Notes: generated by a model from the sequence alone, not told the origin. Positions 19,583-30,626 are shown, counted from the first letter of the stretch. The stretch is DNA of 44,057 bases from Saccoglossus kowalevskii (GCF_000003605.2 NW_003133116.1:1-44057); one strand, 5' to 3'. Program-made: numbers and translations.

Positions 19583-19843
19583 ATGGATCCAAATAACAAC
19601 TGCCATATCATGTTGGACTCCCGTATAGCATGCTACTATCCGTATTTATTCAGTCCTTTTTCGACAAGGAGACCACCGCAGCCATGGACACGAGCATTCT
19701 CGTCTTGGGCACGATCCATCGTACAGTTATTACCTGTCGAAGAGGTCATCTAAATTCTTGAAGAAGGCAATTATCCTGTAGATTATGCTCCTTGTGTGAT
19801 TTTAAAAATTATCCAGAAAAGGCAAAATCGTCTTCAGCAATAG
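19583..19843 (+). pseudogene. 86-aa array ORF, copy 17 (type B, TAA at codon 57)
   Basis: B-type copy. TCA to TAA at 19751-19753 truncates the protein to 56 residues. The same nonsense change is in copies 19 and 20, so the null allele has been copied within the array. Confidence 0.6.
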
Positions 19844-19865
19844 TGCTACGACACTCATACAAAAC

Positions 19866-19881
19866 GGCCCTTCTCAGGGCC
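19866..19881 (+). terminator. Histone-type stem-loop, copy 17
   Basis: Perfect stem, TCTC loop. Confidence 0.78.
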
Positions 19882-20456
19882 AGCACATACTCCAAAAAGA
19901 GAACTACCGTACATTGTCCATCCCATCACTGCGATTATTGCACGTAATGCTATGTACAACTGTCATATCTTACTTATTTGCAAATCAGAACGATTTCAAC
20001 CAATTCGGGTCAATGTCATAATGCATAAAACAGAATAAAGAGCGCCAACATTCGACGCACATCAAATTGGAATAATTCAGTTAAGTAAAAGAACACGTGG
20101 AAGCAGATTATGTAATAGCAGCTAATTTCAAATGATTAATTACAAGTATTACATAATTATTTAAAGCTTTCAGAATATGTAATGTTAATCTTCGGTTCTC
20201 AACCAAACGCCATCTTTTTGTCGAGTAAATATATGTTAATACATATGTGTTGCGAATAAGAGTTTGGCAATGCGAAACTGAGCAAGTAATGAACTAGAAA
20301 TTGCAATAATCAAATGCATGTATTACTACATTATGCAAAGCTCTCAGAATATGTATTGTTAATTTGCCGGGACGTACTAAAGTGTCACCGTTTCGCGGTT
20401 GTATCTGGTAACAAATAGGCGTCGCAATTAAAAAACTCGCTTCACAATAACGTTTA

Positions 20457-20697
20457 GTGGAAACAATAACGTAGAACTTCAATCACGCCGCCTACAAGTG
20501 AAAATGTGACAACTATTTTCGTGTTTGGACGACTTTATCACTTCGACGGGGATTTCTGATTGGTTCAAAAAGTGACATGTGCGAGATCAAGCTGATTGGC
20601 CGACCCCCTTTTATAAACGACAGAATTTACTGTTTTCCATCAGATACCGCCATACCATCAATCGACATGGATCCAAGTAACAACTGCCATAACAACT
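20457..20697 (+). repeat. Extra 241-bp promoter module
   Basis: One extra module before the LINE-disrupted copy. Confidence 0.9.
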
Positions 20698-20907
20698 GTG
20701 GAAACAATAACGTAGAACTTCAATCACGCCGCCTACAAGTGAAAATGTGACAACTATTTTCGTGTTTGGACGACTTTGTCACTTCGACGGGGATTTCTGA
20801 TTGGTTCAAAAAGTGACATGTTCGAGATCAAGCTGATTGGCCGACCCCCTTTTATAAACGACATAATTTACTGTTTTCCATCAGATACAGCCATACCATC
20901 AATCGAC

Positions 20908-20969
20908 ATGGATCCAAATAACTGCCATATCATGTTTGACTCCCGTATAGCATGCTACTATGCGTATTT
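20908..20969 (+). pseudogene. 86-aa array ORF, copy 18 (cut by LINE fragment)
   Basis: Only the first 62 bases remain, with one codon (Asn) lost near the start. The copy stops at GCGTATTT, where the LINE leader begins. Confidence 0.8.
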
Positions 20970-21680
20970 GTGTGAACAGTGAACACGGCCAATTTCGTGC
21001 TCTTGAGATTTTCACGGGAAAACTACCTCAAATTCGTTATACTATATCATAATCCACTAAAGAATGAAGTGCGGCGACTGTAATATAAAACGGGGAGTGC
21101 ATTTGTGCCAAGGAGATTTGCTATTGTGTGAAAAATGCAAAAAGAAGCGTTTCCAGCACGATGGTCACTCGGCAATGACAGGCACGGTGGTGAATGCCAC
21201 TGCAACAGATGATGGTAACAACAGTGAAGCCAATATACTAACAATTCTACAGGAAATACGTGGAATTAATGAAAAGTTGGAGAAAATGGGTGCATTGGAG
21301 GCAAAACTTGAAAAGGTAGAAACATCTATGCAATATATTAACGCTTTGTTTGAAGAAAACAGAAAGAAATTAGAGGAGGTGCAGGCTGCTAACCAATTAC
21401 TTGTGGAAGAGAACAGAGTCCTGAAATACAGAGTCTCGGATTTAGAATGTAATCATAAAGAATTAGATCAGTATATAAGAAGAGAAAACCTTGTCATTAG
21501 TGGTGTGCCACAAACAGAAAGTGAAAATACAGATGCAATAGCTCTGAAAATCGCTCAGATCGCGGACAAAAACATCACCATGTCGGACATAGATGTCTCG
21601 CATCGTATCGGAAAACGAAAGCCGTCGGTTGGTCAGCGTTACAATCCCCCCTCTCAAATTATTGTCAGGTTCACAAATAG
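20970..21680 (+). mobile_element. 5' fragment of a non-LTR retrotransposon (leader plus partial ORF1)
   Basis: This is the only non-array sequence in the window. It has a roughly 94-nt leader, then an ORF typical of LINE ORF1. The 3' part of ORF1, ORF2 and any tail are missing. No target-site duplication is visible, and the two flanks come from different positions of the monomer. LINE copies usually lose their 5' end, so a 5'-only piece points to later recombination. At the right border, ACAAATAGGCGTCGCA (21673-21688) fits both ORF1 and the array, so the exact end is ambiguous. Confidence 0.8.
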
Positions 21681-21693
21681 GCGTCGCATTTAA
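21064..21693 (+). pseudogene. LINE ORF1-like protein, 3'-truncated
   Basis: The 209-codon frame opens with ATG at 21064. The N-terminus has zinc ligands C3, C6, C15, D18, C22, C25, H32 and H35, a B-box-like or PHD-like spacing. A long coiled coil follows (about 58-140, many Leu/Glu/Lys heptads). Then comes the start of an RRM-like domain (ENLVISGVP at about 142, DVSHRIGK, and IIVRF near the end), as in the Transposase_22/ORF1p type of RNA-binding proteins of LINEs. The last residues and the TAA come from array sequence. Family ORF1s usually continue through an RRM and C-terminal domain, which are missing here. Confidence 0.75.
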
Positions 21694-21718
21694 AAAGCTC
21701 GCTTCACAACAAAGTTTA

Positions 21719-21959
21719 GTGGAAACAATAACGTAGAACTTCAATCACGCCGCCTACAAGTGAAAATGTGACAACTATTTTCGCGTTTGGACGACTTTAT
21801 CACTTCGACGGGGATTTCTGATTGGTTCAAAAAGTGACATGTGCGAGATCAAGCTGATTGGCCGACCCCCTTTTATAAACGACAGAATTTACTGTTTTCC
21901 ATCAGATACCGCCATGCCATAAATCAACATGGATCCAAGTAAGAACTGCCATAACAACT
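21719..21959 (+). repeat. Extra 241-bp promoter module
   Basis: First complete array module after the LINE junction. It has the CCAAGTAAGAAC variant and the CGCATTTAAAAAGCTCG upstream variant, otherwise seen only at about 4285. Confidence 0.9.
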
Positions 21960-22171
21960 GTGGAAACAATAACGTAGAACTTCAATCACGCCGCCTACAA
22001 GTGAAAATGTGACAACTATTTTCGTGTTTGGACGACTTTGTCACTTCGACGGGGATTTCCGATTGGTTCGAAAAGTGACATGTGCGAGATCATGCTGATT
22101 GGCCGAACGCCTTTTTAAAAACGACAGCCGTTTACATTTTTCCATATGATACCGCCATACTATCAATCGAC

Positions 22172-22432
22172 ATGGATCCAAATAACAACTGCCATATCAT
22201 GTTGGACTCCCGTATAGCATGCTACTATCCGTATTTATTCAGTCCTTTTTCGACAAGGAGACCACCGCAGCCATGGACACGAGCATTCTCGTCTTGGGCA
22301 CGATCCATCGTACAGTTATTACCTGTCGAAGAGGTCATCTAAATTCTTGAAGAAGGCAATTATCCTGTAGATTATGCTCCTTGTGTGATTTTAAAAATTA
22401 TCCAGAAACGGCAAAATCGTCTTCAGCAATAG
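22172..22432 (+). pseudogene. 86-aa array ORF, copy 19 (type B, TAA at codon 57)
   Basis: Same nonsense codon as copy 17 (22340-22342) at a distance of 2,589 bp. B promoter. Part of a higher-order duplication. Confidence 0.6.
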
Positions 22433-23126
22433 TGCTACGACACTCATACAAAACGGCCCTTCTCAGGGCCAGCACATACTCCAAAAAGAGAACTACCGTA
22501 CATTGTCCATCCCATCACTGCGATTATTGCACGTAATGCTATGTACAACTGTCATATCTTACTTATTTGCAAATCAGAACGATTTCAACCAATTCGGGTC
22601 AATGTCATAATGCATAAAACAGAATAAAGAGCGCCAACATTCGACGCACATCAAATTGGAATAATTCAGTTAAGTAAAAGAACACGTGGAAGCAGATTAT
22701 GTAATAGCAGCTAATTTCAAATGATTAATTACAAGTATTACATAATTATTTAACGCTTTCAGAATATGTAATGTTAATCTCCGGTTCTCAAAAAAACGCC
22801 ATCTTTTTGTCGAGTAAATATATGTTAATACATATGTGTTGCGAATAAGAGTTTGGCAATGCGAAACTGAGCAAGTAATGAACTAGAAATTGCAATAATC
22901 AAATGCATGTATTACTACATTATGCAAAGCTCTCAGAATATGTATTGTTAATTTGCCGGGACGTACTAAAGCGTCACCTTTTCGCGGTTGTATCTGGTAA
23001 CAAATAGGCGTCGCAATTAATAAACTCGCTTCACAATAAAGTTTAGTGGAAACAATAACGTAGAACTTCAATCACGCCGCCTACAAGTGAAAATGTGACA
23101 ACTATTTTCGTGTTTGGACGACTTTA
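22335..23126 (+). repeat. 792-bp tandem duplication, first copy
   Basis: Runs from TCATCTAAATTC within CDS copy 19 to the promoter of the next monomer (GACTTTA). It is repeated directly at 23127-23918 with essentially no differences, so the event is young. Confidence 0.9.
22455..22470 (+). terminator. Histone-type stem-loop, copy 19
   Basis: Perfect stem, TCTC loop. Confidence 0.78.
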
Positions 23127-23224
23127 TCATCTAAATTCTTGAAGAAGGCAATTATCCTGTAGATTATGCTCCTTGTGTGATTTTAAAAATTATCCAGAAA
23201 CGGCAAAATCGTCTTCAGCAATAG
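23127..23224 (+). pseudogene. 86-aa array ORF, copy 20 (3' fragment)
   Basis: The last roughly 30 codons of a type B copy, including the TAA at codon 57, placed just downstream of an upstream-promoter fragment without TATA. Confidence 0.75.
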
Positions 23225-23246
23225 TGCTACGACACTCATACAAAAC

Positions 23247-23262
23247 GGCCCTTCTCAGGGCC
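23247..23262 (+). terminator. Histone-type stem-loop, copy 20
   Basis: Perfect stem, TCTC loop, inside the 792-bp duplication. Confidence 0.78.
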
Positions 23263-23837
23263 AGCACATACTCCAAAAAGAGAACTACCGTACATTGTCC
23301 ATCCCATCACTGCGATTATTGCACGTAATGCTATGTACAACTGTCATATCTTACTTATTTGCAAATCAGAACGATTTCAACCAATTCGGGTCAATGTCAT
23401 AATGCATAAAACAGAATAAAGAGCGCCAACATTCGACGCACATCAAATTGGAATAATTCAGTTAAGTAAAAGAACACGTGGAAGCAGATTATGTAATAGC
23501 AGCTAATTTCAAATGATTAATTACAAGTATTACATAATTATTTAACGCTTTCAGAATATGTAATGTTAATCTCCGGTTCTCAAAAAAACGCCATCTTTTT
23601 GTCGAGTAAATATATGTTAATACATATGTGTTGCGAATAAGAGTTTGGCAATGCGAAACTGAGCAAGTAATGAACTAGAAATTGCAATAATCAAATGCAT
23701 GTATTACTACATTATGCAAAGCTCTCAGAATATGTATTGTTAATTTGCCGGGACGTACTAAAGCGTCACCTTTTCGCGGTTGTATCTGGTAACAAATAGG
23801 CGTCGCAATTAATAAACTCGCTTCACAATAAAGTTTA

Positions 23838-24078
23838 GTGGAAACAATAACGTAGAACTTCAATCACGCCGCCTACAAGTGAAAATGTGACAACTATTTT
23901 CGTGTTTGGACGACTTTATCACTTCGACGGGGATTTCTGATTGGTTCAAAAAGTGACATGTGCGAGATCAAGCTGATTGGCCGACCCCCTTTTATAAACG
24001 ACAGAATTTACTGTTTTCCATCAGATACAGCCATGCCATAAATCAACATGGATCCAAGTAACAACTGCCATAACAACT
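23838..24078 (+). repeat. Extra 241-bp promoter module
   Basis: Begins inside the end of the 792-bp duplication and continues as a normal module with TATAAA. Confidence 0.88.
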
Positions 24079-24288
24079 GTGGAAACAATAACGTAGAACT
24101 TCAATCACGCCGCCTACGAGTGAAAATGTGACAACTATTTTCGTGTTTGGACGACTTTGTCACTTCGACGGGGATTTCCGATTGGTTCGAAAAGTGACAT
24201 GTGCGAGATCATACTGATTGGCCGAACGCCTTTTATAAACGACAGAATTTACTGTTTAGCATCAGATACCGCCATACCATCAATCGAC

Positions 24289-24549
24289 ATGGATCCAAAT
24301 AACAACTGCCATATCATGTTTGACTCCCGTATAGCATGCTACTATGCGTATTTATCCAGCCCTCTTTCGACAAGGAGACCACCGCAGCCATGGACACGAG
24401 CATTCTCGTCTTGGGCACGATCCATCGTACAGTTATTACCTGTCGAAGAGGTCATCTCAATTCTTGGACAAGGCAATTATCCTGTAGATTATGCTCCGTG
24501 GGTGATTTTAAAAATTATCCAGAAAAGGGAAAATCGTCGCAAGCAATAG
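24289..24549 (+). CDS. 86-aa array ORF, copy 21
   Basis: Intact, with E61Q, Q81E and Q85K. TATAAA at 24234. Closest relative is copy 3. Confidence 0.43.
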   Translation: MDPNNNCHIMFDSRIACYYAYLSSPLSTRRPPQPWTRAFSSWARSIVQLLPVEEVISILGQGNYPVDYAPWVILKIIQKRENRRKQ

Positions 24550-24571
24550 TGCTACGACACTCATACAAAAC

Positions 24572-24587
24572 GGCCGTTCTCAGGGCC
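24572..24587 (+). terminator. Histone-type stem-loop, copy 21 (stem mutated)
   Basis: Reads GGCCGTTCTCAGGGCC. The fifth stem base is changed, giving a G-G mismatch. It is the only damaged stem among 35 complete hairpins. Confidence 0.7.
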
Positions 24588-25162
24588 AGCACATACTCCA
24601 AAAAGAGAACTATCGTACATTGTCCATCCCATCACTCAGATTATTGCACGCAATGCTATGAACAACTGCCATATCATATTAATTTGCAAATCAGAACGAT
24701 TTCAACCAATTCAGGTCAATGTCATAGTGCATAAAACAGAATAAAGAGCGCCAACATGCGACGCACATCACATTGGAATAATTCAGTTAAGTAAAAGAAC
24801 ATGTGGAAGCAGATTATGTAATAGCAGCGAATTTCAAATGCTTAAGTACAAGTATTACATAGTTGTTTAAAGCTGTCAGAATATGTAATGTTAATCTCCG
24901 GTTCTCAACAAAACGCCATCTTTTTGTCGAGTAAATATATGTTAATACATATGTGTTGCGAATAAGAGTTTGGCAATGCGAAACTGAGCAAGTAATGAAC
25001 TAGAAATTGCAATAATCAAATGCATGTATTACTACATTATGCAAAGCTCTCAGAATATGTATTGTTAATTTGCCGGGACGTACTAAAGCGTCACCTTTTC
25101 GCGGTTGTATCTGGTAACAAATAGGCGTCGCAATTAAAAAACTCGCTTCACAACAAAGTTTA

Positions 25163-25296
25163 GTGGAAACAATAACGTAGAACTTCAATCACGCCGCCTA
25201 CAAGTGAAAATGTGACAACTATTTTCGTGTTTGGACGACTTTATCACTTCGACGGGGATTTCTGATTGGATCCAAGTAACAACTGCCATAACAACT
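25163..25296 (+). repeat. Extra promoter module with 107-bp internal deletion
   Basis: TCTGATTGG is joined directly to ATCCAAGTAAC near 25265-25271. The 107-bp loss removes the second CCAAT box, TATAAA and initiator. The flanks share TGG. Confidence 0.88.
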
Positions 25297-25508
25297 GTGG
25301 AAACAATAACGTAGAACTTCAATCACGCCGCCTACAAGTGAAAATGTGACAACCATTTTCGTGTTTGGACGACTTTGTCACTTCGACGGGGATTTCCGAT
25401 TGGTTCGAAAAGTGACATGTGCGAGATCATGCTGATTGGCCGAACGCCTTTTTAAAAACGACAGCCCTTTACATTTTTCCATATAATACCGCCATACTAT
25501 CAATCGAC

Positions 25509-25769
25509 ATGTATCCAAATAACAACTGCCCTAGAATGTTGGACTCCCGTATAGCATGCTACTATGCGTATTTATTCAGCCCTTTTTCGACAAGGAGACA
25601 ACCGCAGCCATGGACCCGAGCATTCTCGTCTTGGGCACGATCCATCGTACAGTTATTACCTGTCGAAGAGGTCATCTCAATTCTTGAAGAAGGCAATTAT
25701 CCTGTAGATTATGCTCCTTGTGTGATTTTAAAAATTATCCAGAAAAGGCAAAATCGTCGTCAGCAATAG
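25509..25769 (+). CDS. 86-aa array ORF, copy 22 (type B)
   Basis: Intact B-type ORF: D2Y, H8P, I9R, F11L, S23F, L26F, P31Q, G60E and W71C. The promoter is TATA-less and the initiator region reads CATATAATACC. Confidence 0.38.
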   Translation: MYPNNNCPRMLDSRIACYYAYLFSPFSTRRQPQPWTRAFSSWARSIVQLLPVEEVISILEEGNYPVDYAPCVILKIIQKRQNRRQQ

Positions 25770-25791
25770 TGCTACGACACTCATACAAAAC

Positions 25792-25807
25792 GGCCCTTCT
25801 GAGGGCC
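25792..25807 (+). terminator. Histone-type stem-loop, copy 22 (TCTG loop)
   Basis: Perfect stem, TCTG loop. Confidence 0.75.
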
Positions 25808-26382
25808 AGCACATACTCCAAAAAAAGAACTACCGTACATTGTCCATCCCATCACTGCGATTATTGCACGTAATGCAATGTACAACTGTCATATCATACT
25901 TATTTGCAAATCAGAACGATTTCAACCAATTCAGGTCAATGTCATAATGCATAAAACAGAATAAAGAGCGCCAACATTCGACGCACATCACATTGGAATA
26001 ATTCAGTTAAGTAAAAGAACATGCGGAAGCAAATTATGTAATAGCAGCTAATTTCAAATGATTAATTACAAGTATTACATAATTATTTAAAGCTTTCAGA
26101 ATATGTAATGTTAATCTCCGGTTCTCAACAAAACGCCATCTTTTTGTCGAGTAAATATATGTTAATACATATGTGTTGCGAATAAGAGTTTGGCAATGCG
26201 AAACTGAGCAAGTAATGAACTAGAAATTGCAATAATCAAATGCATGTATTACTACATTATGCAAAGCTCTCAGAATATGTATTGTTAATTTGCCGGGACG
26301 TACTAAAGCGTCACCTTTTCGTGGTTGTATCTGGTAACAAATAGGCGTCGCAATTAAAAAACTCGCTTCACAATAAAGTTTA

Positions 26383-26623
26383 GTGGAAACAATAACGTTG
26401 AACTTCAATCACGCCGCCTACAAGTGAAAATGTGACAACTATTTTCGTGTTTGGACGACTTTGTCACTTCGACGGGGATTTCTGATTGGTTCAAAAAGTG
26501 ACATGTGCGAGATCAAGCTGATTGGCCGACCCCCTTTTATAAACGACAGAATTTACTGTTTTCCATCAGATACCGCCATGCCATAAATCAACATGGATCC
26601 AAGTAACAACTGCCATAACAACT
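26383..26623 (+). repeat. Extra 241-bp promoter module
   Basis: One extra module with intact CCAAT boxes and TATAAA. Confidence 0.9.
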
Positions 26624-26835
26624 GTGGAAACAATAACGTAGAACTTCAATCACGCCGCCTACAAGTGAAAATGTGACAACCATTTTCGTGTTTGGACGAC
26701 TTTGTCACTTCGACGGGGATTTCCGATTGGTTCGAAAAGTGACATGTGCGAGATCATGCTGATTGGCCGAACGCCTTTTTAAAAACGACAGCCCTTTACA
26801 TTTTTCCATATAATACCGCCATAAAATCAATCGAC

Positions 26836-27096
26836 ATGTATCCAAATAACAACTGCCCTAGCATGTTGGACTCCCGTATAGCATGCTACTATGCGTATTT
26901 ATTCAGCCCTTTTTCGACAAGGAGACAACCGCAGCCATGGACCCGAGCATTCTCGTCTTGGGCACGATCCATCGTACAGTTATTACCTGTCGAAGAGGTC
27001 ATCTCAATTCTTGAAGAAGGCAATTATCCTGTAGATTATGCTCCTTGTGTGATTTTAAAAATTATCCAGAAAAGGCAAAATCGTCGTCAGCAATAG
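26836..27096 (+). CDS. 86-aa array ORF, copy 23 (type B)
   Basis: Intact. Shares P31Q and the CATATAATACC initiator variant with copy 22, 1,327 bp away; differs by I9S and one leader change (ATAAAATC). Likely a recent tandem duplicate. Confidence 0.38.
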   Translation: MYPNNNCPSMLDSRIACYYAYLFSPFSTRRQPQPWTRAFSSWARSIVQLLPVEEVISILEEGNYPVDYAPCVILKIIQKRQNRRQQ

Positions 27097-27118
27097 TGCT
27101 ACGACACTCATACAAAAC

Positions 27119-27134
27119 GGCCCTTCTGAGGGCC
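27119..27134 (+). terminator. Histone-type stem-loop, copy 23 (TCTG loop)
   Basis: Perfect stem, TCTG loop. Confidence 0.75.
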
Positions 27135-27709
27135 AGCACATACTCCAAAAAAAGAACTACCGTACATTGTCCATCCCATCACTGCGATTATTGCACGTAA
27201 TGCAATGTACAACTGTCATATCATACTTATTTGCAAATCAGAACGATTTCAACCAATTCAGGTCAATGTCATAATGCATACAACAGAATAAAGAGCGCCA
27301 ACATTCGACGCACATCACATTGGAATAATTCAGTTAAGTAAAAGAACATGTGGAAGCAGATTATGTAATAGCAGCTAATTTCAAATGATTAATTACAAGT
27401 ATTACATAATTATTTAAAGCTTTCAGAATATGTAATGTTAATCTCCGGTTCTCAACAAAACGCCATCTTTTTGTCGAGTAAATATATGTTAATACATATG
27501 TGTTGCGAATAAGAGTTTGGCAATGCGAAACTGAGCAAGTAATGAACTAGAAATTGCAATAATCAAATGCATGTATTACTACATTATGCAAAGCTCTCAG
27601 AATATGTATTGTTAATTTGCCGGGACGTACTAAAGCGTCACCTTTTCGCGGTTGTATCTGGTAACAAATAGGCGTCGCAATTAAAAAACTCGCTTCACAA
27701 CAAAGTTTA

Positions 27710-27950
27710 GTGGAAACAATAACGTAGAACTTCAATCACGCCGCCTACAAGTGAAAATGTGACAACTATTTTCGTGTTTGGACGACTTTATCACTTCGAC
27801 GGGGATTTCTGATTGGTTCAAAAAGTGACATGTGCGAGATCAAGCTGATTGGCCGACCCCCTTTTATAAACGACAGAATTTACTGTTTTCCATCAGATAC
27901 CGCCATGCCATAAATCAACATGGATCCAAGTAACAACTGCCATAACAACT
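27710..27950 (+). repeat. Extra 241-bp promoter module
   Basis: One extra module with TATAAA. Confidence 0.9.
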
Positions 27951-28158
27951 GTGGAAACAATAACGTAGAACTTCAATCACGCCGCCTACAAGTGAAAATG
28001 TGACAACCATTTTCGTGTTTGGACGACTTTGTCACTTCGACGGGGATTCTGATTGATTCAAAAGTGACATGTGCGAGATCAAGCTGATTGGCCGACCCCG
28101 TTTTATAAATGACAGAATTTACTGTTTTCCATCAGATACCGCCATACCATCAATCGAC

Positions 28159-28419
28159 ATGGATCCAAATAACAACTGCCATATCATGTTTGACTCCCGT
28201 ATAGCATGCTACTATGCGTATTTATCCAGCCCTCTTTCGACAAGGAGACCACCGCAGCCATGGTCACGAGCATTCTCGTCTTGGGCACGATCCATCGTAC
28301 AGTTATTACCTGTCGAAGAGGTCATCTCAATTCTTGGAGAAGGCAATTATCCTGTAGATTATGCTCCTTGGGTGATTTTAAAAATTATCCAGAAAAGGCA
28401 AAATCGTCGTCAGCAATAG
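28159..28419 (+). CDS. 86-aa array ORF, copy 24
   Basis: Intact, with T36S only. TATAAA at 28104 in CGTTTTATAAATG. Small losses upstream (GGGGATTCTGATTGATTC) damage the first CCAAT box. Confidence 0.43.
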   Translation: MDPNNNCHIMFDSRIACYYAYLSSPLSTRRPPQPWSRAFSSWARSIVQLLPVEEVISILGEGNYPVDYAPWVILKIIQKRQNRRQQ

Positions 28420-28441
28420 TGCTACGACACTCATACAAAAC

Positions 28442-28457
28442 GGCCCTTCTCAGGGCC
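28442..28457 (+). terminator. Histone-type stem-loop, copy 24
   Basis: Perfect stem, TCTC loop. The purine block reads AAAAGCAGAAC. Confidence 0.78.
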
Positions 28458-29242
28458 AGCACATACTCCAAAAGCAGAACTACCGTACATTGTCCATTCC
28501 ATCACTCAGATTATTGCACGTAATACTATGAACAACTGCCATATCATATTACTTTGCAAATCAGAACGATTTCAACCAATTCAGGTCAATGTCATAATGC
28601 ATAAAACAGAATAAAGAGCGCCAACATTCGACGCACATCACATTGGAATAATTCAGTTAAGTAAAAGAACATGTAGAAGCAGATTATGTAATAGCAGCTA
28701 ATTTCAAATGCTTAATTACAAGTATTACATAATTATTTAAAGCTTTCAGAATATGTAATGTTAATCTCCGGTTCTCAACAAAACGCCATCTTTGTGTCGA
28801 GTAAATATATGTTAATACATATGTGTTGCGAATAAGAGTTTGGCAATGCGAAACTGAGCAAGTAATGAACTAGAAATTGCAATAATCAAATGCATGTATT
28901 ACTACATTATGCAAAGCTCTCAGAATATGTATTGTTAATTTGCCGGGACGTACTAAAGCGTCACCGTTTCGCGGTTGTATCTGGTAACAAATAGGCGTCG
29001 CAATTAAAAAACTCGCTTCACAACAAAGTTTAGTGGAAACAATAACGTAAAACTTCAATCACGCCGCCTACAAGTGAAAATGTGACAACTATTTTCGTGT
29101 TTGGACGACTTTGTCACTTCGACGGGGATTACTGATTGGTTCAAAAAGTGACATGTGCGAGATCAAGCTGATTGGCCGACCCCCTTTTATAAACGACATA
29201 ATTTACTGTTTTCCATCAGATACAGCCATACCATCAATCGAC

Positions 29243-29503
29243 ATGGATCCAAATAACAACTGCCATATCATGTTTGACTCCCGAATAGCATGCTACTATG
29301 CGTATTTATCCAGCCCTCTTTCGACAAGGAGACCACCGCAGCCATGGACACGAGCTTTCTCGTCTTGGGCACGATCCATCGTACAGTTATTACCTGTCGA
29401 AGAGGTCATGTCAATTCTTGGAGAAGGCAATTATCCTGTAGATTATGCTCCTTGGGTGATTTTAAAAATTATCCAGAACAGGCAAAATCGTCGTCAGCAA
29501 TAG
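29243..29503 (+). CDS. 86-aa array ORF, copy 25
   Basis: Intact, with I56M and K79N. TATAAA at 29188. The 3' UTR is 24 nt because of an ACACACAC expansion, which moves the hairpin by 2 nt. Confidence 0.44.
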   Translation: MDPNNNCHIMFDSRIACYYAYLSSPLSTRRPPQPWTRAFSSWARSIVQLLPVEEVMSILGEGNYPVDYAPWVILKIIQNRQNRRQQ

Positions 29504-29527
29504 TGCTACGACACACACATACATAAC

Positions 29528-29543
29528 GGCCCTTCTCAGGGCC
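29528..29543 (+). terminator. Histone-type stem-loop, copy 25
   Basis: Perfect stem, TCTC loop. The 5' flank is ATAAC rather than AAAAC. Confidence 0.77.
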
Positions 29544-30327
29544 AGCACGTACTCCAAAAAGAGAACTACCGTACATTGTCCATCCCATGACTGCGATTAT
29601 TGCACGTAATGCTATGTACAACTGTCATATCATACTTATTTGCAAATCAGAACGATTTCAACCAATTCGGGTCAATGTCATAATGCATAAAACAGAATAA
29701 AGAGCGCCAACATTCGACGCACATCAAATTGAAATAATTCAGTTAAGTAAAAGAACATGTAGAAGCAGATTATGTAATAGCAGCTAATTTCAAATGATTA
29801 AATACAAGTATTACATAATTATTTAAAGCTTTCAGAATATGTAATGTTAATCTCCGGTTCTCAACAAAACGCCATCTTTTTGTCGAGTAAATATATGCTA
29901 ATACATATGTGTTGTGAATAAGAGTTTGGCAATGCGAAATTGAGCAAGTAATGAACTAGAATTGCATAATCAAATGCATGTATTACTACATTATGCAAAG
30001 CTCTCAGAATATGTATTTTTAATTTGCCGGGACGTACTAAAGCGTCACCTTTTCGCGGTTGTATCTGGTAACAAATAGGCGTCGCAATTAAAAAAACTCG
30101 CTTCACAATAAAGTTTAGTGGAAACAATAACGTAGAACTTCAATCACGCCGCCTACAAGTGAAAATGTCACAACTATTTTCGTGTTTGGACGACTTTATC
30201 ACTTCGACGGGGATTTCTGATTGGTTCAAAAAGTGACATGTGCGAGATCAAGCTGATTGGCCGACCTCCTTTTATAAAGGACAGAATTTACTGTTTTCCA
30301 TCAGATACCGCCTTATCATCAATCGAC

Positions 30328-30588
30328 ATGGATCCAAATAACAACTGCCATATCATGTTTGACTCCCGTATAGCATGCTACTATGCGTGTTTATCCAGCC
30401 CTCTTTCGACAAGGAGACCACCGCAGCCATGGACACGAGCATTCTCGTCTTGGGCACGATCCATCGTACAGTTATTACCTGTCGAACAGGTCATCTCAAT
30501 TCTTGGAGAAGGCAATTATCCTGTAGATTATGCTCCTTGTGTGATTTTAAAAATTATCCAGAAAAGGCAAAATCGTCGTCAGCAATAG
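30328..30588 (+). CDS. 86-aa array ORF, copy 26
   Basis: Intact, with Y21C, E54Q and W71C. TATAAA at 30273. Confidence 0.43.
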   Translation: MDPNNNCHIMFDSRIACYYACLSSPLSTRRPPQPWTRAFSSWARSIVQLLPVEQVISILGEGNYPVDYAPCVILKIIQKRQNRRQQ

Positions 30589-30610
30589 TGCTACGACACT
30601 CATACAAAAC

Positions 30611-30626
30611 GGCCCTTCTCAGGGCC
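30611..30626 (+). terminator. Histone-type stem-loop, copy 26
   Basis: Perfect stem, TCTC loop. Confidence 0.8.

Larger units (their letters stand above)
23127..23918 (+). repeat. 792-bp tandem duplication, second copy
   Basis: The junction GACTTTATCATCTAAATTC joins promoter sequence to the CDS with a 3-bp overlap (TCA). This copy has a CDS 3' end, hairpin and spacer, but no promoter or start of its own. Confidence 0.9.
28470..30160 (+). repeat. Higher-order duplication, first copy (2,169-bp offset)
   Basis: Shares a run of private variants with 30639-32331: AAAAGCAGAAC, GGGGATTACTG, CGAATAGCATG, GAGCTTTCTCG, ACACACACATACATAACGG, CCATGACTGCG, ATTAAATACAAG, GCGAAATTGAG and TATTTTTAATTTG. Confidence 0.85.
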
